Assembly: GCA_023393125.1 (NCBI GenBank)
Contig: JAEWMQ010000099.1
Coordinates: 1 to 64,000, forward strand
Direction of reading: 5' to 3'
Length of the DNA: 64,000 nucleotides
Source of the DNA: Bacillota bacterium
Lineage (GTDB): Bacteria; Bacillota; Clostridia; Lachnospirales; Cellulosilyticaceae
Shown here: positions 39,168 to 46,427 of the stretch, piece after piece
How the letters are laid out: each line of letters opens with the position of its first letter
How positions within the stretch are numbered: position 1 is the first letter of the stretch
Program-made: the position numbers and the translations under genes
The notes under the pieces: model-generated
What the model was told of the DNA's origin: nothing
The model's database searches: none
What the model saw: the letters and a program-made list of their open reading frames with translations, nothing else

Positions 39168-40760
39168 ATGCTAAGTCCTACTTACTTAGAATCATTACCC
39201 GTCGGAATAGTTAATATCTATTCAGAGTTAGAGTCCTATATTATTAGTGATATAGCAAGGCGAATATCTGGCATAGACGGAAATGAATTTAGAATGACAG
39301 GCACTGCTGAATGGCAAATTAAAAAAGCAATGGAAATGCGATTAAGTCAAGATGAAATAGCTAAACAAGTAGCAAGGGCATTAGGAAAGTCTACTAAAGA
39401 GGTTAAGCAGCTATTCAAGGATGCCGGAATAAAAGCATTAGAGTCAGATGCTAAGATATATGCTCTAGCAGGTAGAGATCCTACTGAATTTATGAATTCT
39501 ATAGCGTTAAATCAAACATTACAAGCTGGAATAAAAAATACTAATGGTCTAATGTCTAATTTTTGTAGGACCACAGCTAATACATCTAATAAGCTTTTTG
39601 AGGATTTATTAGATAGAGCTTATTTAGAAGTTAATAGTGGAGCTTTCAGCTATCAGCAAGCCATTCAAAGAGCTATTAGAGCGTTAGGTGTACAAGGATT
39701 ACAGACTATTAGATATCCAAGCGGACATACAGATCAAGTAGATGTAGCTGTAAGACGTGCTGTAATAACAGGAATCAATCAAACATGCGCTAGACTTCAA
39801 TTAGATCTAGCTAGTGAAATGGATTGTGACTTAGTAGAGGTTACTAGCCACTTTGGTGCTAGACCTTCTCATGCTGATTGGCAGGGTGGTATTTATAGCA
39901 TAAGTGGTAAACATAGACACTATAAAGGTCTAGCAGAAGCTACGGGATATGGGAGTGGTGATGGCCTTTGTGGATGGAACTGCAGGCATAACTTCTACCC
40001 ATTTTTTGAAGGTATATCTATACCTTTGGGAAATCCTCACGATGCTAAAGAGAATGAAGAGTACTATAGCAATACTCAGAAGCAAAGGTCATATGAGCGC
40101 CGAATAAGAAGTACTAAAAGGCAGGTAATAGCTTTAGAGAGTGCTATTAGTGTTGCAAAAAATAATAACTTGAAATCACTATTGCAAAAAGATTTCACTG
40201 CTAAATCTGTTAAGCTTAAGCAACAAGAGCAACAGCTTAGGGACTTCATCAAAGAGAGTGATCTGCCACTAAGAAATAATAGGATTAAAGTAAGTGGATT
40301 TGGAAAGAGCCAAGCGCAAAAAGCTACTATGGCAGCTAAGAAACAAATTGGGGGAAAAGCTAAGGAACTAGAAAAACTCAAGGACTTACAACCTCCAATG
40401 AGAGAAAGGCATTATTTACAATCCATCAACAAACATTCTAGTGCTAAAACAGATAATACCATCATAATGCCACATATTAATGTCGATAAAGATATTGAAG
40501 ATATTAAGAAAGGACTATATACTAGAGTAAATGAAGAGTATACAGTAAATGGAAGGACTTATAAGTACCATGGAAATCGTCTATATCCAGTTAAAGGCGA
40601 TGGGTTTATCACGCTAGATAGAAATGAATTCAAGTTGTTACAAAAAATAAAGCTAGAAAAAGATAATCCAAAGCTTAATAAGATCCTATATAGTATGGGA
40701 GCAACGGACAATGATATCGCAAGGCTAACAAATATATTAAAACAAGGAGGCATATTGTAG
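39168..40760 (+). CDS. MuF-type minor head protein with candidate C-terminal toxin domain
   Basis: The 530-residue protein starts with the MuF-like helical part (PTYLESLPVGIVNIYSELES, to residue 250) and the hallmark THFGARPSHADWQGG-like SHFGARPSHADW followed by GYGSGDGLCGWNCRHNFYPF. MuF proteins are packed in the head near the portal. After a Lys/Gln-rich coiled coil the last 115 residues (from about 415) form a compact domain with TVNGRTYKYHGNRLYPVKGDGF and a helical end, in the place where MuF polymorphic toxins carry their toxin. The next gene, overlapping by one base, encodes a small acidic protein typical of an immunity partner. The toxin type is not recognised. Confidence 0.85.
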   Translation: MLSPTYLESLPVGIVNIYSELESYIISDIARRISGIDGNEFRMTGTAEWQIKKAMEMRLSQDEIAKQVARALGKSTKEVKQLFKDAGIKALESDAKIYALAGRDPTEFMNSIALNQTLQAGIKNTNGLMSNFCRTTANTSNKLFEDLLDRAYLEVNSGAFSYQQAIQRAIRALGVQGLQTIRYPSGHTDQVDVAVRRAVITGINQTCARLQLDLASEMDCDLVEVTSHFGARPSHADWQGGIYSISGKHRHYKGLAEATGYGSGDGLCGWNCRHNFYPFFEGISIPLGNPHDAKENEEYYSNTQKQRSYERRIRSTKRQVIALESAISVAKNNNLKSLLQKDFTAKSVKLKQQEQQLRDFIKESDLPLRNNRIKVSGFGKSQAQKATMAAKKQIGGKAKELEKLKDLQPPMRERHYLQSINKHSSAKTDNTIIMPHINVDKDIEDIKKGLYTRVNEEYTVNGRTYKYHGNRLYPVKGDGFITLDRNEFKLLQKIKLEKDNPKLNKILYSMGATDNDIARLTNILKQGGIL

Positions 40761-41059
40761 TGGATAGTAGAGAGATATTTAGTAAAAATAAAATAAGTAA
40801 TGAGCAGCTAACCTCTGCGATTACATCTGTTTATGATATAAGTAGTGATGAGGTTTTGTTTATAGAGGTAGCTGATGATTGGTTAAACAAAGAAGATCAT
40901 AAGTTTATTATTGAATACAATGGGCAACTAAGTAATGAGGACGATGAGCATCCTAAATATCATTATTGTGATATATGGTACGAAGATCATAGCGCTCATG
41001 ATAAGCTAAAGGATTTAGAGAAGGCATTAGGAGAAAATGTAATAGTTATACTTGACTAA
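40760..41059 (+). CDS. Candidate immunity protein for the MuF toxin domain
   Basis: The start is GTG 40760, which shares its G with the MuF stop (TAGTG), behind AAGGAGG. The 99-residue protein is very acidic (many Asp and Glu, segments SNEDDEHPKYHYCDIWYEDH and EVADDWLNKEDHKF) and looks like a small alpha/beta fold. Its size, charge and position are those of an immunity protein that shields the cell from the toxin domain of the gene before it. Two hairpins follow it and separate it from the scaffold gene. No family name can be given. Confidence 0.6.
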   Translation: MDSREIFSKNKISNEQLTSAITSVYDISSDEVLFIEVADDWLNKEDHKFIIEYNGQLSNEDDEHPKYHYCDIWYEDHSAHDKLKDLEKALGENVIVILD

Positions 41060-41181
41060 ATAGCACTTATTCAAATTGGATGGATAGGTGCTATTTTTAT
41101 GCTCAAAAAGCGCTAAGTAAATCTTAAGGGAAAAGCAGGAATTGAAAGGGCCTCGCTGAGTAACTTCTATCTAGCGCTTTT
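41060..41181 (+). terminator. Terminator and second long-range stem after the immunity gene
   Basis: ATAGCAC-CTTATTC-type arms at 41060-41098 form a hairpin followed by T5. A second stem, AAAAAGCGCTA (41105-41115) with TAGCGCTTTTT (41171-41181), is 11 bp and perfect but closes a loop of 55 bases that can hold more structure. Together they separate the toxin/immunity genes from the scaffold and capsid genes. Confidence 0.55.
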
Positions 41182-41208
41182 TATTATGTAATAAAACAAG
41201 GAGGTCAG

Positions 41209-41367
41209 ATGAATAAATTAAAGGTCAGTGCAACTAACGGTGGATACACAAAACTAATACTTAATGGAAACGAAATAAAAGACGTAGTGAACTACAAACT
41301 AGAAGAAAGTGAAAATGGCCAATTGCCACGAATCACTATCACGCTAGATGTAGAGTTAGAAAACTAA
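41209..41367 (+). CDS. Small hypothetical phage protein (52 residues)
   Basis: The ATG at 41209 follows AAGGAGGTC. The product is beta-rich (KLKVSATNGGYTKLILNG, then PRITITLDVELEN) and looks like one small sheet. Its place just before the scaffold gene is common for a small unknown gene in phages of this type. The strong ribosome binding site supports it. Confidence 0.7.
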   Translation: MNKLKVSATNGGYTKLILNGNEIKDVVNYKLEESENGQLPRITITLDVELEN

Positions 41368-41478
41368 CAAAGCCGTTAAGCGGTACACTAAAATACCTGG
41401 TCCTAAGTATGACCTAAAACTACTTAAATCCTAAGTGGATGGTTACACACTTAAAACAACCTAAGAGGAGGATATAAA
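41368..41478 (+). promoter_or_regulatory. Leader of the scaffold gene with three CCTAAG repeats
   Basis: CCTAAG occurs at 41402, 41430 and 41460, about 29 bases apart; the last copy runs into the ribosome binding site AGAGGAGG. GCCGTTAAGCGG near 41372 can form a small hairpin. A role in translation control of the scaffold gene is a guess. Confidence 0.3.
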
Positions 41479-42099
41479 ATGAAAACAGAAGTATTACAAC
41501 AAGCTGGATTAACAACAGAACAGATTGCGGTTGTTATGAAAGAAAATGGTTTAGATATTGCAGCTGAACAAGTAAAGACTTTAGAGCAGGTTAATCTAGT
41601 TACTACACTCACAACTGAAAGAGACACATATAAGCAGCAGTCAGATGATGCAGCTAAAGAAATTAAAGGTTATAAAGAGCTAGACATTGAAGGCATTAAG
41701 ACAGCAGCTTCTAACTGGGAGACAAAGTACAATACAGATATTGAAGCCTTACAGGCACAGTTAAAACAGCAGTCTTATGATAGAGAGCTAGAGAAGTTTG
41801 TAGATGGGTACCAATTTACAAGCGAATTAGCTAAGAAGGCTGTTGTAATGGAGCTTAAGTCCAAAGAATTTAAGCTTGAAAATGGAGTGTTATTTGGAGC
41901 AAAAGAGTTTATGGATCAGCTTAAAACGGCTAATCCTACAGCTTTTAGTGATGATAAAAAACCACCAACAATTACACTTCCAGGAACCAATACACCTCCA
42001 GTGGGTGTTACAAAAGAGGACTTTAAGAAGATGTCATATGCTGAGCGTATGAAGATCTTCACGGAAAACAAAGATTTATATAATCAATTATCTAAATAA
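41479..42099 (+). CDS. Scaffolding protein (phage GP20 type)
   Basis: The 206-residue protein is mostly coiled coil (TTERDTYKQQSDDAAKEIKG, then ALQAQLKQQSYDRELEKF) with a short structured part and a C-terminal hydrophilic segment that ends in KIFTENKDLYNQL. This is the pattern of GP20 minor structural proteins that guide capsid assembly. The gene lies directly before the major capsid gene. Confidence 0.85.
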   Translation: MKTEVLQQAGLTTEQIAVVMKENGLDIAAEQVKTLEQVNLVTTLTTERDTYKQQSDDAAKEIKGYKELDIEGIKTAASNWETKYNTDIEALQAQLKQQSYDRELEKFVDGYQFTSELAKKAVVMELKSKEFKLENGVLFGAKEFMDQLKTANPTAFSDDKKPPTITLPGTNTPPVGVTKEDFKKMSYAERMKIFTENKDLYNQLSK

Positions 42100-42115
42100 A
42101 AGGAGGGCGTAAATT

Positions 42116-43156
42116 ATGCCAGGATTATTTTTAGGATTTCCTTTCGAGGAAGAATTATTTAATGACATGTGGAGAGAAGCAGAGGATCCAATCAAAACTG
42201 CTATTCTTCAAAGTGGTTGTATGGTAAATGACTCTACAATTGCTAGCATGGTAGGAGAAAAAGGAGATAGCTATACTATTCCGTTTTACAATTTATTAGG
42301 TGATACAGATCCTGATAACTATGATGGACAAACGGATATCAATACAGAAGAAACATCAGGTGATTCTCAAACTGGAATTGTTTGGGGGCGTAGCAAGGGA
42401 TTTACAGCGAGAGACTTTACTAGTGTATTAGTAGGTAATGATCCTATGGGATATATCACAAGAAATATCGGAGGATACTGGGACCATTACGAACAAAAGA
42501 CGATGTTAGCTATCCTTAATGCTATCTTTGGTATTACGGGTTCAACTAATACTAATGCTAAGAAGTTTCAAGATAACCATGTTATCAATCTAGCAGCTAC
42601 TACAGCTGAAGGAGCAGCTTATACAATCGGAGCTACAGACTTTAATGACGTAGCTACACAAGCATTAGGGGATAACAAGAATAAGTTCGGTCTTGCTATC
42701 ATGCATAGTAACGTAGCTAAGACTCTTCAAAATCTTAACTTGTTAGAGTTTAGAAAGTACACGGATCCAGCTGGTATTACTAAGCAGCTTAATATCGCAG
42801 ATTGCAATGGATACACAGTAATTGTTGATGATGGTGTGCCAGTATCTAAAAATAGTACTACTAGCAAGAATGAATATACGACGTTCCTTCTTGGCTCAGG
42901 AGCACTCTTAAGAGCGGATGCGGCTACACCTGAAAAACCATCAGAAGTGTACAGAGAGCCACTCAAAAATGGTGGTCAAGATACTCTTATCACCCGTGTT
43001 CGTAAGACAATCCATCCTAATGGTTTCTCATTCAAAAAGCCATTAAGTGGATACAGCGGCTCTCCTACACTTACTCAATTAGCAGCTACCGCTAACTGGG
43101 AAATTAAATATGATCAAAAAGTATTACCATTCGCTAAGATGGTTACAAACGGCTAA
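42116..43156 (+). CDS. Major capsid protein
   Basis: The 346-residue protein follows the scaffold gene and has the features of the HK97-type coat proteins of A118-like phages: an N-terminal part with VGEKGDSYTIPFYNLLGD, a conserved DYWDHY-like GYWDHYEQKTMLAILNAIF helix, and a C-terminal R-x-R-K-T-I-H-P-N-G-F segment. AAGGAGGGCG precedes the ATG. No decoration gene is visible. Confidence 0.85.
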   Translation: MPGLFLGFPFEEELFNDMWREAEDPIKTAILQSGCMVNDSTIASMVGEKGDSYTIPFYNLLGDTDPDNYDGQTDINTEETSGDSQTGIVWGRSKGFTARDFTSVLVGNDPMGYITRNIGGYWDHYEQKTMLAILNAIFGITGSTNTNAKKFQDNHVINLAATTAEGAAYTIGATDFNDVATQALGDNKNKFGLAIMHSNVAKTLQNLNLLEFRKYTDPAGITKQLNIADCNGYTVIVDDGVPVSKNSTTSKNEYTTFLLGSGALLRADAATPEKPSEVYREPLKNGGQDTLITRVRKTIHPNGFSFKKPLSGYSGSPTLTQLAATANWEIKYDQKVLPFAKMVTNG

Positions 43157-43176
43157 TAGAAAGGTGGTGCTAGGGA

Positions 43177-43557
43177 ATGGCTTATGCAGATTTTCAAGAT
43201 TATAAGCATATCTATTTCGGCAACGTCATTCCCGAGGATGCCTTCGGGAGAGTTGCTGAAAGAGCAAGTGAGTATATCGACTTCATAACGTTTAATCGCT
43301 TAAGAGAAGATATTGCTTCTAGAGAGATAGACGAGGTTATAAAATGCAACTGCGCTATGGCTGAGCTTATATACAACTATGAGCAATCTAGCCAAGATGG
43401 GGATATGCAGAAAATCTCTGAGAAGGTAGGAGAGTACAGCGTACAATATGCAGCCGCTACGGATAAGAGTGGTCATGTTCTTAATATTAACGAGAAAAAG
43501 CATACACTAGCAAAGCAATATTTAGGTCATACAGGCTTAATGTATAGGGGGTGGTAA
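43177..43557 (+). CDS. Head-tail connector protein (adaptor, gp6-like)
   Basis: The ATG follows AAAGGTGG. The 126-residue helical protein follows the capsid gene, with a pattern of helices (FGRVAERASEYIDFITFNRL, CNCAMAELIYNYEQS) and a C-terminal strand pair typical of adaptor proteins that bind the portal. The assignment uses fold pattern and position. Confidence 0.7.
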   Translation: MAYADFQDYKHIYFGNVIPEDAFGRVAERASEYIDFITFNRLREDIASREIDEVIKCNCAMAELIYNYEQSSQDGDMQKISEKVGEYSVQYAAATDKSGHVLNINEKKHTLAKQYLGHTGLMYRGW

Positions 43558-43558
43558 T

Positions 43559-43951
43559 TTGTATACAAATGCAGATATCACTTTGTTTTGCAAGTGCTAC
43601 GATGCTACAACACGCTTAGATACCTGGAAGCGTACTCAAATTAAGGGTGTATTTTGGGATAACTGTAAAGGTGCTAACGTGAAAAAAAGTGGTATGGAGA
43701 CAGCCGATAGCGTGGTTGTTTTCATACCACTAATGCTAAATGGTTATGTGGATCCAAAGCAGTATGTTGGATTAGAAGGTACCTGGACACTGAAGCCGGG
43801 AGACAAGATTGTTAAAGGTTTAATAGAACAGGACTTTACTAAGATTACTGATCTAGAAAAAGCTTATGATGATGTGCATGATATTACCAAGGTCGATAAA
43901 AAAGATTTTGGTAGTGCCAATATGCGTCACTGGGAAGTAGGTGGAGCTTAA
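43559..43951 (+). CDS. Head completion/minor capsid protein
   Basis: The start is TTG 43559 behind GGGGTGG. The 130-residue beta-rich protein (ITLFCKCYDATTRLDTWKRT, then ADSVVVFIPLMLNGYV) matches the small proteins at the second position after the capsid in A118-like phages, which close the head before tail joining. Position and pattern support the call. Confidence 0.7.
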   Translation: MYTNADITLFCKCYDATTRLDTWKRTQIKGVFWDNCKGANVKKSGMETADSVVVFIPLMLNGYVDPKQYVGLEGTWTLKPGDKIVKGLIEQDFTKITDLEKAYDDVHDITKVDKKDFGSANMRHWEVGGA

Positions 43952-44376
43952 TGGATATAAATATTCGTATGCAAGTCTATGATATTAACGCTTCTGTACT
44001 TCAAAGAGGTCTAGAAGTAGGTGGAAGAGTACAAAAGTTTATAGACTCAGAGGTATTGAGAACAACCGAACCTTATGTCCCTTTTGACTCTGGTAAGCTT
44101 AAGCAAAGCGGTATAACTGGTACCGTAATAGGCAGTGGAAAAGTTGTTTATAACAGTGTGCAAGCTAGATATCTTTATTACAATAAGGTAATGATCGGTG
44201 AACAATCTCATTCGCCATGGGCCAGAGCAGGTGAGAAAAAGGTAGTAACTGAAAAAGACCTTACTTTCCATAGTGGAGATTCTAGACGAGGCTCATTTTG
44301 GTTTGAACGGTCTAAGGCCGACCACTTAGCTCAATGGATTAATGGGGCAGCTCAAATAGCGGGAGGTAGATCATGA
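43951..44376 (+). CDS. Minor capsid protein 2-like (tail completion)
   Basis: The ATG overlaps the preceding stop. The 141-residue protein has the pattern YVPFDSGKLKQSG followed by VYNSVQARYLYYNK, as in Minor_capsid_2/HK97 gp10-type proteins at the head-tail joint. It overlaps the next gene. Confidence 0.75.
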   Translation: MDINIRMQVYDINASVLQRGLEVGGRVQKFIDSEVLRTTEPYVPFDSGKLKQSGITGTVIGSGKVVYNSVQARYLYYNKVMIGEQSHSPWARAGEKKVVTEKDLTFHSGDSRRGSFWFERSKADHLAQWINGAAQIAGGRS

Positions 44377-44792
44377 CAATATTAGAAAGCATAAGAAATT
44401 ATTTTTATTCTTGTCCGTTATTGAAGGATGGGGCATTAAATGTAGACTACTTAGACTCAAAGTTTAATTACAATATAGATTCAGTACCTACCAATCCAAT
44501 ACTGAAAAAGTATGTAGATGGTGGGGCGCAAAAACAATTTACATTTGTATTTTGTAGCCGAGAAGCTTGGGGAAGTGATACTTTAAATAACCTTGAGAAT
44601 AATGGCTTTTATGAGTCATTATGTGAATGGATTAATGATAATAACCGTAAGAAAGTGTTACCTATTTTGGACAGGGATAAGGATCCAATTAAAGTGGAGT
44701 GCCTTACTTACGGCTATTTAATGTCAAACACACAAGACTCAGCAATATATAACGTTCAACTTAGATTAATTTATTTTGAAGGAGGAGTTTAA
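44373..44792 (+). CDS. Tail terminator-like minor capsid protein
   Basis: The 139-residue protein has an alpha/beta pattern with a C-terminal strand series (IKVECLTYGYLMSNTQDSAI, YNVQLRLIYF) typical for tail terminator proteins. It comes directly before the tail tube gene, as such proteins do. Its start overlaps the preceding gene by four bases. Confidence 0.7.
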   Translation: MTILESIRNYFYSCPLLKDGALNVDYLDSKFNYNIDSVPTNPILKKYVDGGAQKQFTFVFCSREAWGSDTLNNLENNGFYESLCEWINDNNRKKVLPILDRDKDPIKVECLTYGYLMSNTQDSAIYNVQLRLIYFEGGV

Positions 44793-45296
44793 ATGAAATT
44801 AGTAGCAAGAGAAGATAAGGTTTTATTTTATGGCGTACCAAGTGGAAGTAGCGGTAGTGTAACTTATGCTTACAAAAGGGCGCAAGGCTTTACAGATGCA
44901 AGTAAAAGTCATAATCCAGTAGAGTATAATCGTAGATATGTGGATGAAAAAGCAGCTAGGACAAATGTGGTTGGTTATGAGCCTTCTATCGCATTTGCTT
45001 TTGATCAAATTTTAGACAATGCTGTGCATACAGATATTGTCGGTATTATTGATGGAGAGAAGATTAACGATGGGGCTACAAGACCTTTAATCATGGTTGA
45101 TCTAACTACTAAGACTGGTGATGCTGGAAGTGAAACCTATACAGGATATAAGAGAGATTTCTCTATTATTCCAAGTTCAGAAGGTGGAAGTACAGACGCC
45201 TACACTTATAGCGGTGATTTTAAAGCCAACGGTGAAGTTACCACAGTCACAGGCACATTAAGTGCCGATGGTCTTACATTTACACCAAGTGTTTAA
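44793..45296 (+). CDS. Major tail tube protein
   Basis: The ATG follows GGAGGAG. The 167-residue protein has the pattern of A118-like tail tube proteins: FYGVPSGSSGSVTYAYKRAQG, then NPVEYNRRYVDEKA and a C-terminal strand series ending in ADGLTFTPS. It is expected to form the hollow tube of a flexible tail. The next two genes are tail chaperones, which supports it. Confidence 0.85.
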   Translation: MKLVAREDKVLFYGVPSGSSGSVTYAYKRAQGFTDASKSHNPVEYNRRYVDEKAARTNVVGYEPSIAFAFDQILDNAVHTDIVGIIDGEKINDGATRPLIMVDLTTKTGDAGSETYTGYKRDFSIIPSSEGGSTDAYTYSGDFKANGEVTTVTGTLSADGLTFTPSV

Positions 45297-45320
45297 TATT
45301 AGAAAGAGAGGTATAACCCT

Positions 45321-45671
45321 ATGATTAAAGTAAATGATGTAGAATTAAATTTCGACGTAATGGATGCAGTACAGTTAGAAAATTATGATGAGGCTTTACA
45401 GGATATTAAGAATGCGAGCATCAAAAAAGGATTAACTACTGCTCAAAGAATTAGGGAATATTGTGACATAGTAAAAAATTTCTTTGACAAGACTTGTGGG
45501 GCACAGACTGCGGAGAGAATATTTGGTGATAGCTACAATTATCGTAAACACTTTGAGGCGCTTGATAGCTTCATTGAACAAGTAGGTGAAGAAGCTAAAA
45601 AAGAGCAGAAGGCTATGGATGATCGTGTAGCTAAGTACACTCTTAATAGAGCACAACGTAGGGCACACTAA
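45321..45671 (+). CDS. Tail assembly chaperone (gpG-like)
   Basis: The 116-residue helical protein (DVMDAVQLENYDEALQDIKN, RIREYCDIVKNFFDKTCG) is the first of two small genes between the tail tube and tape measure genes. Chaperones of this place keep the tape measure soluble and are often made with a frameshift into the next frame. Here the two genes overlap by one base (ATG at 45671) without an obvious slippery site. Confidence 0.75.
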   Translation: MIKVNDVELNFDVMDAVQLENYDEALQDIKNASIKKGLTTAQRIREYCDIVKNFFDKTCGAQTAERIFGDSYNYRKHFEALDSFIEQVGEEAKKEQKAMDDRVAKYTLNRAQRRAH

Positions 45672-46243
45672 TGAATATACTTGTAGATTTATTACCTCGA
45701 AGTATAGAGATAGACACTCTTAAATATCCGATTAATACGGACTTTAGGGTGTCTATTTTATTTGAGGAATTAATGCAAGATAAAGATGTTCCTATGGAAG
45801 AAAAGTTTGATTTAGCTATTAATCTTTACTACAAGCACAAACCACACGATAAGGCCCAAGCAGTAGATAGGCTACTTTGGTTTTATAGATGTGGAAAAGA
45901 ACTTGAACAAAAATCAAGTAGTAGTAAAGCAGATCATAAAGCTATTTACTCTTATGAGCACGATGATGAATATATCTATTCTGCATTTTTAGAACAATAT
46001 GGGATAGACCTGCAAGATGTAGAGAATTTGCACTGGTGGAAGTTTAAAGCTATGTTTAAGAGTCTAAAAGATTGTAAGATAGTCGAGATTATGGGATATA
46101 GAGCCGTGAAAATAGATTCTAAACTACCTAAGTCTCAAAAGGATTTTTACAGTCGTATGAAGAGACTCTATAAATTACCAGATAACAGATCAGAAGAGGA
46201 GAAGGAACAAGCGATTGTAAACGTCTTCTCTTCTTTATTTTAG
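45671..46243 (+). CDS. Bacteriophage Gp15-type tail chaperone
   Basis: The 190-residue protein matches the Gp15 family: NILVDLLPRSIEIDTLKYPI, then DFRVSILFEELM and FKSLKDCKIVEIMGYRAV. It is the second chaperone gene before the tape measure. The start overlaps the preceding stop by one base. Confidence 0.85.
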   Translation: MNILVDLLPRSIEIDTLKYPINTDFRVSILFEELMQDKDVPMEEKFDLAINLYYKHKPHDKAQAVDRLLWFYRCGKELEQKSSSSKADHKAIYSYEHDDEYIYSAFLEQYGIDLQDVENLHWWKFKAMFKSLKDCKIVEIMGYRAVKIDSKLPKSQKDFYSRMKRLYKLPDNRSEEEKEQAIVNVFSSLF

Positions 46244-46255
46244 TTAGGAGGTCGT

Positions 46256-46399
46256 ATGAGAAAATGGTTCATATGTCCTCATTGTGGCAAGAGATTGCTT
46301 CAATATGAAGAGGACAACGCAAAAAGTAATGGCGCTTTTGTATGGTGTAAAAAATGTAAAAAGGAAATTGAAATAAAAATAGCTACACAGAGCCAATGA
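46256..46399 (+). CDS. Com-like small zinc-finger protein (47 residues)
   Basis: The ATG at 46256 follows TTAGGAGGTC. The product has Cys7, Cys10, Cys31 and Cys34 (ICPHCGK, then WCKKCKK), as in the Mu Com family and rubredoxin-like phage proteins, with a basic C-terminus. Com of Mu regulates translation of a nearby mRNA. Here the gene sits between the chaperone and the tape measure, so it might act on the tape-measure message; this is inference. Confidence 0.7.
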   Translation: MRKWFICPHCGKRLLQYEEDNAKSNGAFVWCKKCKKEIEIKIATQSQ

Positions 46400-46427
46400 G
46401 CCAGTAGCCACAAGGTGGTGAGGTAAG

